The notes under the pieces are model-generated. The model was not told the origin of the DNA, did not search any database, and was given only the letters and a program-made list of their open reading frames with translations. The position numbers were made by a program, and so were the translations under genes. A DNA stretch of 64,000 bases from Niabella beijingensis (lineage in GTDB: Bacteria > Bacteroidota > Bacteroidia > Chitinophagales > Chitinophagaceae): contig NZ_JAIQDI010000001.1 in the NCBI RefSeq assembly GCF_020034665.1, positions 1,302,001-1,366,000 of the forward strand, given 5' to 3'. Positions 16,782-25,632 of the stretch are shown one piece after another (within the stretch, counting starts at the first letter, position 1; every line of letters starts with the position of its first letter).

Positions 16782-17147
16782 TTATTGCTTTACTGCCAGC
16801 AACCGCTTTACCCGGGATACCAGTTCTCCCGGTGTAAACGGCTTTTTCAGGTAGTCATTGGCACCAATGTCAAAACTATCGGTGACCGTCTCCTCATTCT
16901 GCACAGCCGATAATACAAGTATCCTTGTATCCGGTGCCTTTAAACGGATGGCTTCCACCAGCTCCATTCCGTTTGCAAAAGGCATCATCAGATCGGTGAT
17001 CATCAGATCAAAATGCTCGCGGTCAAGCGCTTCCAGCCCCTCCTTTCCATTGGTGGCAATAACCACCTCATACCCCTGTTTGTTAAGAATAAACTGCACC
17101 GTTTTTAGTATCACCGCGTTGTCTTCGACTAAAAGAATTCTGTCCAT
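16782..17147 (-). CDS. Single-domain response regulator (CheY-like receiver)
   Basis: A 121-aa receiver domain with the acidic pair ED at residues 8-9, phosphoacceptor Asp52 in ITDLMMP, the Ser/Thr switch in ILVLSA and Lys in DYLKKPF. There is no output domain, so it must act by protein contact. It is the first gene of the polysaccharide operon, 36 bp before the HEAT gene. The likely role is to pass a phospho-signal to the HEAT protein or the synthase (inference). No histidine kinase is next to it. Confidence 0.9.
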   Translation of the reverse strand: MDRILLVEDNAVILKTVQFILNKQGYEVVIATNGKEGLEALDREHFDLMITDLMMPFANGMELVEAIRLKAPDTRILVLSAVQNEETVTDSFDIGANDYLKKPFTPGELVSRVKRLLAVKQ

Positions 17148-17578
17148 AGATTTTTTTGCCTATACGAATCAATAAAATGAAATCAACTTACAGCATGGTT
17201 CCTGTCCCTGGTGGCTTATTTCACAGGTGTTGCCTATAGTATAGCATCCCATCAATCACAGGCATTACACATCCCTGAATAGCACTCCGCTGTTCCTGTT
17301 TTAGACCGGCGGCGGATCAACGGTCCTTCCACGGGTATACCTTCTTCTCATGCACGCCTGCTGATTTATACTTTTTGCGACATCACTTAACTCAATTTTG
17401 ATGCCATTTGATCTGAGAGACGTATAAAAATTTCAGTTCGTTGACAAGATGTAGATAGCATCCGGCCGTTCGCTTTCTATTAAAATTAATATAAAATACG
17501 GATCGTTCGGATAACGGATCCGGGGAAGATCATTTACAATCTATTAAGGATCACCAAAGAAATTAATATAAACAAATA
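17148..17578. other. 431-bp intergenic region, presumed control region of the polysaccharide operon
   Basis: This gap lies between the 3' end of deoC and the start of the response regulator. I found no gene, no TAnnTTTG box on the minus strand and no strong hairpin. It is the only place for a promoter of the 17147-10019 operon other than read-through from deoC. Confidence 0.5.
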
Positions 17579-18247
17579 TCAATATGTACCGGTGCCTGCT
17601 TCGCCCTTAACGATGGCCACACTGGCGCTGCACCCCAGGCGGGTGGCGCCCGCTGCGATCAGTTCACGGGCAAACGTATAATCCCGTATGCCGCCGCTGG
17701 CCTTTATCTGCACCTGTGCGGGCAGGTGTTTCCGGAACAGCTCCACAGCATGCACACTGGCACCTTTTTCAGCATACCCAGTAGAGGTCTTCAGATAATC
17801 GATACCGGCCGCTCCGTATAATTCACAGCATTTGATAATTTCCTCATCGGTCAGAACACCGCTTTCGATGATGATCTTAATTACCCGGCCCTTTTCCTTT
17901 ATCACGGGCATCAGGTGATTGATCTCATTGGCCAGGTATTGCCAGTCATTATTTTTTAATGCGATCAGGTTGATCACAATGTCCAGCTCATCGGCTCCGT
18001 CTACAATGGCCAGCAATACCTCAGCCAGCTTTGCTTCCACGGCGGAGTACCCGAACGGGAACCCGATCACCGTGGCCGTTTTTACTTCCGACCCCTCCAG
18101 CAGGGTCCTGGCTTTTTTTACAAAAGGAGGCGGAACGCAAACCGCTGCAAAGCCGTATTCCTTTGCTTCACTGCACAATTTTTCAATATCACTTACCAGG
18201 GTGGTAGGCTTCAGGATGGTATGGTCTATATATCCGGCGATGTTCAT
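17579..18247 (-). CDS. deoC: Deoxyribose-phosphate aldolase
   Basis: A 222-aa class I aldolase that splits 2-deoxyribose-5-phosphate into glyceraldehyde-3-phosphate and acetaldehyde during deoxynucleoside breakdown. Seen are the N-terminal YIDHTILKP, GADELDIVIN, the first conserved Lys region VIKIIIESG, the Schiff-base Lys in DYLKTSTGYA and IKASGGIRD near the C-terminus. I take the ATG at 18247 (MNIAGYIDHT); the in-frame codon at 18268 is TTG. The gene is divergent from aspS. Confidence 0.95.
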   Translation of the reverse strand: MNIAGYIDHTILKPTTLVSDIEKLCSEAKEYGFAAVCVPPPFVKKARTLLEGSEVKTATVIGFPFGYSAVEAKLAEVLLAIVDGADELDIVINLIALKNNDWQYLANEINHLMPVIKEKGRVIKIIIESGVLTDEEIIKCCELYGAAGIDYLKTSTGYAEKGASVHAVELFRKHLPAQVQIKASGGIRDYTFARELIAAGATRLGCSASVAIVKGEAGTGTY

Positions 18248-18265
18248 TGTTCTTGATTTAAAGTG

Positions 18266-18273
18266 CAAACCTA
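18266..18273 (-). promoter_or_regulatory. -7 promoter box (TAGGTTTG) for deoC
   Basis: A TAnnTTTG match on the minus strand, 18 bp before the deoC ATG at 18247. Confidence 0.4.
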
Positions 18274-18370
18274 CTGATTTCTGCGTGGGAACCGGGTACC
18301 TGTGCCTTTTTTTAACAGGAGGGTTATGGCTGCCGGAGACGGGAGACCGGACGCCTGATCTCTGGTTCCG

Positions 18371-18398
18371 GAACTTTAAACCTTGAACTTTAAACTTA
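18371..18398. repeat. Two tandem 14-mers with period-7 substructure
   Basis: GAACTTTAAACCTT (18371-18384) is followed directly by GAACTTTAAACTTA (18385-18398). Each copy is itself two related heptamers. The array lies in the deoC-aspS divergent region, just upstream of the aspS -7 box. Confidence 0.6.
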
Positions 18399-18416
18399 TA
18401 AACCTCTCCCAGCCCT

Positions 18417-18424
18417 TATCTTTG
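18417..18424 (+). promoter_or_regulatory. -7 promoter box (TATCTTTG) for aspS
   Basis: Perfect TAnnTTTG, 15 bp before the chosen aspS ATG at 18440. It argues against the earlier TTG at 18383, which would lie upstream of the promoter. Confidence 0.6.
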
Positions 18425-18439
18425 CCGAAATTTTCAAGC

Positions 18440-20266
18440 ATGTTTCGTACGCAGACCTGCGGAGAACTGAGATCCGCAGACATTAATAATGAAGTGACCC
18501 TGGCCGGTTGGGTGCAAACCGTCCGCAAGTTTGGCAGTATTACATTCGTGGACCTTCGCGACCGTTACGGGATCACCCAGCTCCTGTTTTCGGAAGCCCT
18601 GAATGCGCAGCTGGATGCGAATCCGCTGGGCCGGGAATTTGTATTGCAGGTTACAGGACGTGTCAGCGAGCGCAGCAATAAGAACAAAAACATTCCTACA
18701 GGAGATATCGAGATCCTGGTTGACCGTTTTACCATACTCAATAAAAGCATTACACCGCCCTTTACCATCCAGGACGATACCGATGGAGGTGATGATCTGC
18801 GCATGAAATACCGGTACCTGGATCTGCGCCGTAATGCGGTGAAAAAGAACCTGGAGCTGCGTTATGCTGTTAACCGCGCCACCCGCGATTACCTGCATCA
18901 GCAGGGCTTTATGGATATTGAAACGCCTTTCCTTATCAAATCGACACCCGAGGGTGCGCGGGATTTTGTAGTGCCCTCCCGTATGAACCCGGGTGAGTTT
19001 TACGCACTGCCCCAGTCGCCCCAAACATTTAAACAGCTGCTGATGGTGAGCGGCTACGACCGTTACTACCAGATCGTAAAATGTTTCAGGGATGAAGACC
19101 TGCGTGCCGACCGCCAGCCGGAATTCACACAGATCGACTGTGAAATGGCCTTTGTGGAACAGGAGGACATCCTGGGCATGTTTGAGAACCTGATCAAGTA
19201 CATTTTTAAAACAGTAAAGGGGATCGATTACGCAGAAGCAGTTGAACGCATGACCTGGGAAGAGGCCATGTGGCAGTATGGCAATGACAAACCGGATATC
19301 CGCTTTGGCATGAAACTGCTGAACCTCAAGTTCCCGGCGCAGGTATTTGCTCAGAAACATAGCAAGGTCTCCCTCATCGAAGGTGCGGGCTTCGGCGTAT
19401 TTGATGATGCCGAAACCGTTCTGGCCATCGCAGTTCCCGGTTGCAGCGAATACACCCGGAAGCAAACGGATGAGCTGACCGAATGGGTGAAACGCCCGCA
19501 GATCGGGATGAAAGGCCTGGTATTTATAAAATACAATGCAGACGGTAGCTTTAAAAGCAGCGTGGATAAATTTTACAGTGAAGACCGGCTGAAAGCCATT
19601 GCCGAAGCAGCAGAGGCACAGCCCGGTGACCTGATCCTGATCCTCGCAGGCGCAGAAGAGCGTACCCGCAAGGCCGTCAGCGAGCTGCGACTGGAAATGG
19701 GCAAACGCCTGGGGCTTCGCAGGGAGGATGAATTCAAACTGCTTTGGGTACTGGACTTCCCGCTGTTTGAATACGCTGAAGAGGAGAACCGGTGGGTGGC
19801 CCGCCATCATCCGTTCACCTCGCCAAAGCCGGCAGATATTGAAACCATGATCGGCAATAACCCCCGGATCGAAAATGCAGCAGCATACCTGGAACATCCT
19901 TATGCCAACATCAAAGCCAATGCCTATGACATGGTGCTCAACGGTAACGAGATCGGCGGAGGCAGTATCCGGATCTACCAGAAAGAATTACAGCAAAAAA
20001 TGTTTGAGGCGCTGGGCATGGATACGGAAGAACAGCAGCATAAATTTGGTTTTCTGCTGGGTGCTTTTGAATACGGCGCACCACCGCATGGCGGCATTGC
20101 CTTCGGATTCGACCGGCTCTGCGCTATCCTGGGCGGAAGCGAAAGCATCCGTGATTTTATCGCATTTCCCAAAAACAACAGCGGAAGGGATATCATGCTG
20201 GATGCACCGGCTACCATCGACAACAAACAGCTGGATGAATTGCAGATAAAAGTGGATCTGAAATAG
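18440..20266 (+). CDS. aspS: Aspartate--tRNA ligase
   Basis: A 608-aa class II synthetase charging tRNA-Asp (or Asp/Asn). The N-terminal OB-fold anticodon-binding domain ([20 protein letters not shown]) spans about residues 15-110. Motif 2 is [19 protein letters not shown], the bacterial GAD insertion is at about 290-420, and motif 3 is [15 protein letters not shown]. The start at 18440 ([11 protein letters not shown]) gives the usual bacterial length and follows the promoter box; the frame is open further upstream only with TTG. A terminator follows at 20293. Confidence 0.97.
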   Translation: MFRTQTCGELRSADINNEVTLAGWVQTVRKFGSITFVDLRDRYGITQLLFSEALNAQLDANPLGREFVLQVTGRVSERSNKNKNIPTGDIEILVDRFTILNKSITPPFTIQDDTDGGDDLRMKYRYLDLRRNAVKKNLELRYAVNRATRDYLHQQGFMDIETPFLIKSTPEGARDFVVPSRMNPGEFYALPQSPQTFKQLLMVSGYDRYYQIVKCFRDEDLRADRQPEFTQIDCEMAFVEQEDILGMFENLIKYIFKTVKGIDYAEAVERMTWEEAMWQYGNDKPDIRFGMKLLNLKFPAQVFAQKHSKVSLIEGAGFGVFDDAETVLAIAVPGCSEYTRKQTDELTEWVKRPQIGMKGLVFIKYNADGSFKSSVDKFYSEDRLKAIAEAAEAQPGDLILILAGAEERTRKAVSELRLEMGKRLGLRREDEFKLLWVLDFPLFEYAEEENRWVARHHPFTSPKPADIETMIGNNPRIENAAAYLEHPYANIKANAYDMVLNGNEIGGGSIRIYQKELQQKMFEALGMDTEEQQHKFGFLLGAFEYGAPPHGGIAFGFDRLCAILGGSESIRDFIAFPKNNSGRDIMLDAPATIDNKQLDELQIKVDLK

Positions 20267-20292
20267 TTTTCGGAGATACCAGAGTTTATACG

Positions 20293-20328
20293 ACCAGCGG
20301 CAACATTATTGCCGCTGGTTATTTTTTT
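20293..20328 (+). terminator. Rho-independent terminator after aspS
   Basis: A 9-bp perfect stem (ACCAGCGGC 20293-20301 with GCCGCTGGT 20311-20319) followed by a T-rich run, 26 bp after the aspS stop. Confidence 0.9.
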
Positions 20329-20353
20329 GTACTTTTAAGACAAATAACCAACT

Positions 20354-20686
20354 ATGCTGGCATTGATCATCCGGAATATTCCGCAATTAATTATTTTAAG
20401 TGCCCTGTTTTACTACCTGATCCGGAAAAAAAGCGCGCTCAGTTACGTTTTATTTCTCAGCTATCTGGTATCCTATGCAATAGGTTTGTTACAGTTTCAG
20501 CAGACGATCTCTTTATCCGGTCGTCTGGCAGAGCGGCACTGGAACCTTATGGTACTCGCCAATATATCCCATATCACCTATCTTGTTTTTGCCATCGCAT
20601 TTCTGAAACTGATGATTGATCTTCTTAAGCCCGTTTCAGAAAAAGACCCTTTCCTCGACGATCTGAGACCAGGTAATACAGAATGA
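20354..20686 (+). CDS. Hypothetical membrane protein, three hydrophobic helices
   Basis: A 110-aa protein with helices at about residues 5-22 (IIRNIPQLIILSALFYYLI), 28-47 (LSYVLFLSYLVSYAIGLL) and 67-90 (NISHITYLVFAIAFLKLMI), then a short acidic cytoplasmic or periplasmic tail. No family is recognised. It lies between the aspS terminator and a GNAT gene with its own promoter, so it is probably monocistronic. Confidence 0.65.
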   Translation: MLALIIRNIPQLIILSALFYYLIRKKSALSYVLFLSYLVSYAIGLLQFQQTISLSGRLAERHWNLMVLANISHITYLVFAIAFLKLMIDLLKPVSEKDPFLDDLRPGNTE

Positions 20687-20741
20687 TACACTGTTTTCGT
20701 GCATCCTTTCATCCCGGCCGGCAGGGTGCTATCCGGCCTCT

Positions 20742-20774
20742 TTTGTTCCGATCGGGTAATTTTCGTTACATTTG
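20742..20774 (+). promoter_or_regulatory. Promoter for the RimJ/RimL-like GNAT (TTTG, 21-bp spacer, TACATTTG)
   Basis: The -33 TTTG at 20742-20745 and -7 TACATTTG at 20767-20774 have Bacteroidota spacing. The start ATG at 20798 lies 23 bp downstream. Confidence 0.65.
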
Positions 20775-20797
20775 ATCTGCAATTAAACGTTAACTGC

Positions 20798-21376
20798 ATG
20801 GCTTCCCTCACATTACTCGAAACAGAGCGACTGATACTCAGGCCCACAGAAGAAGCCGATGCCACTTTTCTCTTCTACCTGATGAACAGTCCGAAGTGGC
20901 TGAAGTATATCGGCAACAGGGAGATCACTTCCGTAGAAAAAGCGCGCAATTATATTCTCCAGCGGATCAGGCCGCAACAGGCGCGGGCAGGGTTTGGGAG
21001 CTTTACCGTGATCCGCAAAACAGATCATAAAAGAATGGGCACCTGCGGGCTCTACCAGCGCGAAAACCTTACGGCTCCTGATATCGGCTTTGCGTTTCTG
21101 CCCCGGTTCGAGCACAGGGGATATGCCTTCGAAGCAGCGCAGAAAGTCATTGAGGCGGGATTCAGCATTCTGAAGCTGGAGCGCATCCTGGCTATTACCG
21201 CCCCGGATAATACCGGCTCCCAACGCCTGCTGCAAAAACTGGGATTACATCCCGCCGGAACGGTCCTGTTGCGGGGCGACAAGGAAGCATGCTGCCTTTT
21301 TGAATTGCAGAAAAACCCCCTCGTCCATTCCCTCCCGCAAACAACCCAGACGCTCTCCCCCTCGCATCCGGTTTAG
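20798..21376 (+). CDS. RimJ/RimL-type GNAT acetyltransferase
   Basis: A 192-aa protein beginning LTLLETERLILRP, the family's standard N-terminus. It has the DIGFAFLPRFEHRGYAFEAAQ acetyl-CoA region (split R-G-x-A/G pattern) and the ITAPDNTGSQRLLQKLGL motif. It may acetylate an N-terminal amine or small molecule. Start at 20798 is supported by the promoter; a longer in-frame reading begins before that promoter. Confidence 0.9.
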   Translation: MASLTLLETERLILRPTEEADATFLFYLMNSPKWLKYIGNREITSVEKARNYILQRIRPQQARAGFGSFTVIRKTDHKRMGTCGLYQRENLTAPDIGFAFLPRFEHRGYAFEAAQKVIEAGFSILKLERILAITAPDNTGSQRLLQKLGLHPAGTVLLRGDKEACCLFELQKNPLVHSLPQTTQTLSPSHPV

Positions 21377-21481
21377 AAAATATCCAATATCCCCGCCTCA
21401 AATCCATTTTATTTAAAAATATTTAAAACAAAAAGGTATTTTATTATATTTACAAAAACGACTAACAATAATTATTCGGTT

Positions 21482-24424
21482 ATGAAATTAAAATTAATTG
21501 CTTGTGCGGCGGCCTGCACCCTGCTGATCACCGGTGTACAGGCGCAGCAAAAAAACTACCAGTGGGCTACCGGCACCACCGATGGCATCCCGTATAAATA
21601 TGTAAGCAATGATCCGATGAAGACCCGTTTTTATACCTTGAAGAACGGACTGACGGTCATCCTTACCGAAAACAAAAAGGAACCGCGGATCACGGCAAAG
21701 ATCGCTGTAAGGGCGGGCAGTAATACAGATCCGAAAGATCATACCGGACTGGCGCATTACCTGGAACACCTTTTGTTCAAGGGCACCAGCCAGATGGGCA
21801 CTACCGATTTTGCAAAAGAAAAGCCCTATCTCGACCAGATAGGCGATCTGTATGAACAATACAATTCCACCACCGACACCGCAAAACGCAGGGAGATTTA
21901 CAAAACGATCGACCAGGTATCCGGGGAAGCCGCCAAAGTATCCATCGCCAATGAATATACCAAACTGATGGCCACCATGGGCTCACAGGGTACCAACGCC
22001 CACACCTGGGTGGAAGAAACCGTATATGAAGAAAATATCCCTTCCACTTCCCTGAACAAATTCCTGAAAGTGCAGGCCGACCGTTTCCGGGATCCTGTAT
22101 TCCGGATCTTTCATACCGAGCTGGAGGCCGTGTACGAAGAAAAGAACCGCACCATGGACAACGATGGCTGGAAGGTAATGGAAGCCATGCACCGCAACCT
22201 GTTCCCCACGTCAAATTACGGGCAGCAGACCACCATCGGCACCATCGAGCACCTGAAGAATCCTTCTTTAAAAGCCATCAGGGAATATTTCGACAAATAC
22301 TATGTGCCCAACAATATGGCCATTATCCTTGCCGGCGATTTTAATATGGAAGCGGCCATCCGCGAGATCAGTAAACAATTTGCCTACATGCAGCCCAAGC
22401 CGGTGACCGGTTACGAGCATGCACCGGAACCCGAGATAAAAGGGCCGGTGGTTACCGAGATCCTCGGCCCCAGCGCTGAGAACATCCAGATCGGATTCCG
22501 CGGCGGCCCGGAAGGCAGCCGGGATGCCATGATGGCGGACCTGCTGTCCACCATCCTTTCCAACGGCAAGGCGGGGTTGATCGACCTGAACCTGAATCAG
22601 CAGCAAAAGATCCTGTCGGGCGGTGCCTACCTGCGGCAATACAAGGACTATGGTGTTTTTGACATTTATGCAACGGCCAAACAGGACCAGTCACTTGAAG
22701 ATGTAAAAGGACTGTTGTTTGAACAGATCGACATTATAAAAAAAGGGACTTTTGATGACAACCTTTTAAAGGCCATCGTTGCCAACTACAAATTAAGCGA
22801 GATCCGCGGACTATCGAGCAACGACAACCGGGCGGAACAGCTGATGCAGTCTTTTATTGCCAGCAAGGGCGAAGGATGGATCCGCACGGTTTCATACCTG
22901 CAGGACCTTTCCACGATCACCAAAAAAGATGTGGTTGATTTTGCCAACAGGTTTTTCAAACCCGACAATTACACCGTCATCTATAAACGGAAAGGGGAAG
23001 ACAAAAGTATTGTGAAGGTCGAAAAACCGTCCATCACCCCGGTGGCTACCAACGACAATCTTGAATCTGATTATGTAAAGGCTGTAAATGCCATGCCGGC
23101 CACCCCGGTAAAACCCTTATGGATCGATTACAACAAGGCGATCCAAAAAGGCAGGGCCGGCACCACCGAGCTGCTGTATGTTCCCAATAAAGAGAATGAA
23201 TTGTTCAGCCTCTACTACCGTTTTGATATGGGCTCCTGGAACAACAAAATACTTCCGGTAGCCGCCAATTACCTGTCCTATATCGGCACCGCCAATGCTA
23301 CAGCAGAAGCCATCAATAAGGCATTCTACGACATCGCCTGTAATTATTCCGTTAATGTAGGCACGGAGAACACTACCATCACCATCAGCGGTCTGCAGGA
23401 GAATTTTGAGAAAGCTGTTCGGCTTTTTGAAGACCTGCTGCTGAACTGCAAGCCGGATGAAGCGGCCCTTACCGCATTAAAGGGCCGGCTGGCTAAATCG
23501 AGGGCAAACCGTAAGCTGGACAAAGGTGCTATCATGCAGGGGTTGAATGCCTATGCCTCTTATGGTGCCAAAAATCCATTCAATTATACACTCACCGATG
23601 AGGAGCTGAAGAACCTGGACAGCAAAACCCTCATCGATGCGTTACATCAGCTTACAGGATATAAACACATCGTGATGTATTTCGGGCCGGCGCCGCTTAC
23701 AGATGCATCAAAGAAGATCGCCGTACTTCACAAAGTCCCCTCCCGCTTCAACGAATATCCTGCGGGGCTGACCTTTAACCGCACCAGCCAGACGGAGAAC
23801 CAGGTATTGTTCACCAATTATGATATGGTACAGTCGGAGATCCGCTGGGTGCGTAATACCGATGCCTACACGCCTTCAAAGGAACTGACGGTAGATGTGT
23901 TCAATAACTATTTTGGAGGTGGTATGGGTGGTATCGTTTTTCAAACCATCCGTGAATCAAAAGCGCTGGCTTATTCCACCTATGCCCTTTACCTGACGCC
24001 GTCCAAAAAAGACGACCGGTACAGCTTTATGGGTTATGTGGGCAGTCAGGCAGACAAAATGAACGATGCGGTTGCGGGCATGAACGAGCTCATCGCAACG
24101 CTTCCCCGATCAGATAAAAGTTTTGAAAGTGCCAAGGCCAGTCTGAAAAATGATCTGGAGACCGACCGTATCACAAACGAAGGTATTCTCTTCAGTTATC
24201 TGGCCGCACAGCGCAAGGGACTGGATTATGATATCCGGAAAGAAAAATATGATCAGCTGGGCAAGGTAGGCTTTACCGACATACAGGCCTTCCATCAAAA
24301 GGAGCTCTCGGGAAAGCCATATACATATTGTGTGCTGGCCTCCGATAAAAAGATAAAAACGGATGATCTTCAAAAGATAGGAACAGTAAAGACCCTGAGC
24401 CTTGAAGAGCTCTTCGGCTATTGA
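21482..24424 (+). CDS. M16 family zinc metalloprotease (insulinase/pitrilysin-like), exported
   Basis: A 980-aa two-lobed peptidase with signal peptide (MKLKLIACAAACTLLITGVQAQ). The first lobe has the inverted zinc motif HYLEH (His92, Glu95, His96) and the downstream Glu-rich helix ELEAVYEEKNR that supplies the third ligand. The C-terminal lobe (about 520-980) is the inactive partner and contains the usual NNYFGGGMGGIVFQTIRE. Such periplasmic proteases degrade short peptides. The promoter-like TATATTTA lies 30 bp upstream, and a perfect terminator follows. Confidence 0.93.
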   Translation: MKLKLIACAAACTLLITGVQAQQKNYQWATGTTDGIPYKYVSNDPMKTRFYTLKNGLTVILTENKKEPRITAKIAVRAGSNTDPKDHTGLAHYLEHLLFKGTSQMGTTDFAKEKPYLDQIGDLYEQYNSTTDTAKRREIYKTIDQVSGEAAKVSIANEYTKLMATMGSQGTNAHTWVEETVYEENIPSTSLNKFLKVQADRFRDPVFRIFHTELEAVYEEKNRTMDNDGWKVMEAMHRNLFPTSNYGQQTTIGTIEHLKNPSLKAIREYFDKYYVPNNMAIILAGDFNMEAAIREISKQFAYMQPKPVTGYEHAPEPEIKGPVVTEILGPSAENIQIGFRGGPEGSRDAMMADLLSTILSNGKAGLIDLNLNQQQKILSGGAYLRQYKDYGVFDIYATAKQDQSLEDVKGLLFEQIDIIKKGTFDDNLLKAIVANYKLSEIRGLSSNDNRAEQLMQSFIASKGEGWIRTVSYLQDLSTITKKDVVDFANRFFKPDNYTVIYKRKGEDKSIVKVEKPSITPVATNDNLESDYVKAVNAMPATPVKPLWIDYNKAIQKGRAGTTELLYVPNKENELFSLYYRFDMGSWNNKILPVAANYLSYIGTANATAEAINKAFYDIACNYSVNVGTENTTITISGLQENFEKAVRLFEDLLLNCKPDEAALTALKGRLAKSRANRKLDKGAIMQGLNAYASYGAKNPFNYTLTDEELKNLDSKTLIDALHQLTGYKHIVMYFGPAPLTDASKKIAVLHKVPSRFNEYPAGLTFNRTSQTENQVLFTNYDMVQSEIRWVRNTDAYTPSKELTVDVFNNYFGGGMGGIVFQTIRESKALAYSTYALYLTPSKKDDRYSFMGYVGSQADKMNDAVAGMNELIATLPRSDKSFESAKASLKNDLETDRITNEGILFSYLAAQRKGLDYDIRKEKYDQLGKVGFTDIQAFHQKELSGKPYTYCVLASDKKIKTDDLQKIGTVKTLSLEELFGY

Positions 24425-24445
24425 CCTTATCTCTATTTTGTTAAG

Positions 24446-24471
24446 GCCGGAACAATTGTTCCGGCTTTTTT
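24446..24471 (+). terminator. Rho-independent terminator after the M16 protease gene
   Basis: A 20-bp perfect palindrome (GCCGGAACAA / TTGTTCCGGC, 24446-24465) followed by six Ts. Confidence 0.9.
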
Positions 24472-24484
24472 GTACCTTTTGAAA

Positions 24485-24931
24485 ATGAATATCCGGTACA
24501 AACTCCTGGACAGTAATGATGAAGTATTGTTACGGGAACTGTTTCAGCTTTACACCGAAGTATTTGACACGCCTTATGCGATGCCGGAAGCTTCCCGTTT
24601 CCGCTATTTGCTCAGCGCAGATCACCTACTGTTCATTGCCGCAATACAAAACGACCGGGTTGCAGGCGGTTTAACGGCACATATCCTTCCTTCCCTTTAT
24701 TCGGAAGCGTCGGAAGTATATGTATACGACCTGGCCGTAGCCCCGGCAGTTCAGCGCAAAGGCATCGGCAAACAGTTGCTGGCCACATTAAACAGCTGGT
24801 GCAGCACACATCGGGTGAAAGGCTTTTTCGTGCAGGCAGCTATTACAGACCAGCACGCGGTTGACTTTTACCAGGCCACCGGGGGCACGCCGGAAAAAGT
24901 GATCCACTTTTCGTATGCAACGGAAAACTGA
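24485..24931 (+). CDS. GNAT acetyltransferase resembling AAC(3)-I aminoglycoside acetyltransferases
   Basis: A 148-aa GNAT from the ATG at 24485 (MNIRYKLLDSNDE). The central sequence GGLTAHILPSLYSEASEVYVYDLAV closely follows the AAC(3)-I pattern (A-Y-V-L-P then S-E-I-Y-I-Y-D-L-A-V), with the acetyl-CoA loop QRKGIGKQLL and C-terminal AVDFYQATGGTPEKVIHFSY. AAC(3)-I enzymes acetylate the 3-amino group of gentamicin-type drugs. Chromosomal relatives in environmental bacteria often have no proven resistance role. The rhodanese gene follows after 29 bp and may be co-transcribed. Confidence 0.85.
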   Translation: MNIRYKLLDSNDEVLLRELFQLYTEVFDTPYAMPEASRFRYLLSADHLLFIAAIQNDRVAGGLTAHILPSLYSEASEVYVYDLAVAPAVQRKGIGKQLLATLNSWCSTHRVKGFFVQAAITDQHAVDFYQATGGTPEKVIHFSYATEN

Positions 24932-24960
24932 CGGATCTCATCTTGTTTAAAACTGCCGCA

Positions 24961-25554
24961 ATGAAACGGACAATCCTGCTTTTCATTTTACTTTTCTTAT
25001 CGATACCTGGTATCGTACGGGCCCAAACGGCTGTTACAAAGGCCAGGGTTGATTACGATGCTTTCGAAAACCTGGTAAAAGAAGTGAAGGAACACCGGGA
25101 AAAAAGACTGGTGCCCCTGGATGAATTTTTAAAACTAAGCAGCGACAGCGGTGTGCTTGTACTGGATACCCGGTCGGATGAAATGTACAACCGGAAACAC
25201 ATAAAAGGTGCGGTACATCTGAATTTTTCAGACTTTACACAGGCGAACCTGGCCAGGCTGATCCCTTCGTTTAAAACAAAAGTGCTCATCTACTGTAATA
25301 ATAATTTTGAGGGAGATCAGCGCAACTTCGCCACCAAAACGGTGGTACCGGCCGCTGCGCTCAAAAAGGTAAAGCCCATCACCCTGGCTTTGAATATTCC
25401 CACCTATATCAACTTATATGGATATGGTTACCGGAATGTGTTCGAGCTTTCCGAGCTGGTGCACATCGATGATCCCCGTCTGCAACTGGAAGGCACCGGG
25501 GTCGGTGGTCCCGGACCTTCACCCGCAGGTGTAACACTGATGTCGAAAAGATGA
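24961..25554 (+). CDS. Exported rhodanese-like domain protein
   Basis: A 197-aa protein with signal peptide (MKRTILLFILLFLSIPGIVRAQ) and a single rhodanese domain at about residues 45-160. The start of the domain has VLVLDTRSDEMYNRKHIKGA; the active-site loop begins with the Cys of IYCNNNFEGDQRNF. A persulfide-carrying Cys is thus present, although the loop is longer and Asn-rich compared with classical CxxGxR/T loops. Periplasmic location. The substrate is unknown. Confidence 0.85.
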   Translation: MKRTILLFILLFLSIPGIVRAQTAVTKARVDYDAFENLVKEVKEHREKRLVPLDEFLKLSSDSGVLVLDTRSDEMYNRKHIKGAVHLNFSDFTQANLARLIPSFKTKVLIYCNNNFEGDQRNFATKTVVPAAALKKVKPITLALNIPTYINLYGYGYRNVFELSELVHIDDPRLQLEGTGVGGPGPSPAGVTLMSKR

Positions 25555-25632
25555 CTGTAACCTTGTGCTGTAGGGAACGATTCTATCAGCCCGTTATTTT
25601 CTGTTGTTTTAAGAAACTTCGTTCACCAGCAA

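Noticed and set aside
17148..17578. Possible riboswitch or small RNA gene in the gap upstream of the polysaccharide operon
   Set aside because: I saw no strong stem, conserved core or terminator, so nothing can be supported.
18434..19897. 487-aa open frame on the strand opposite aspS
   Set aside because: It lies fully inside a clear aspartyl-tRNA synthetase gene, has no family pattern and no start context. It is a shadow frame of GC-rich coding DNA.
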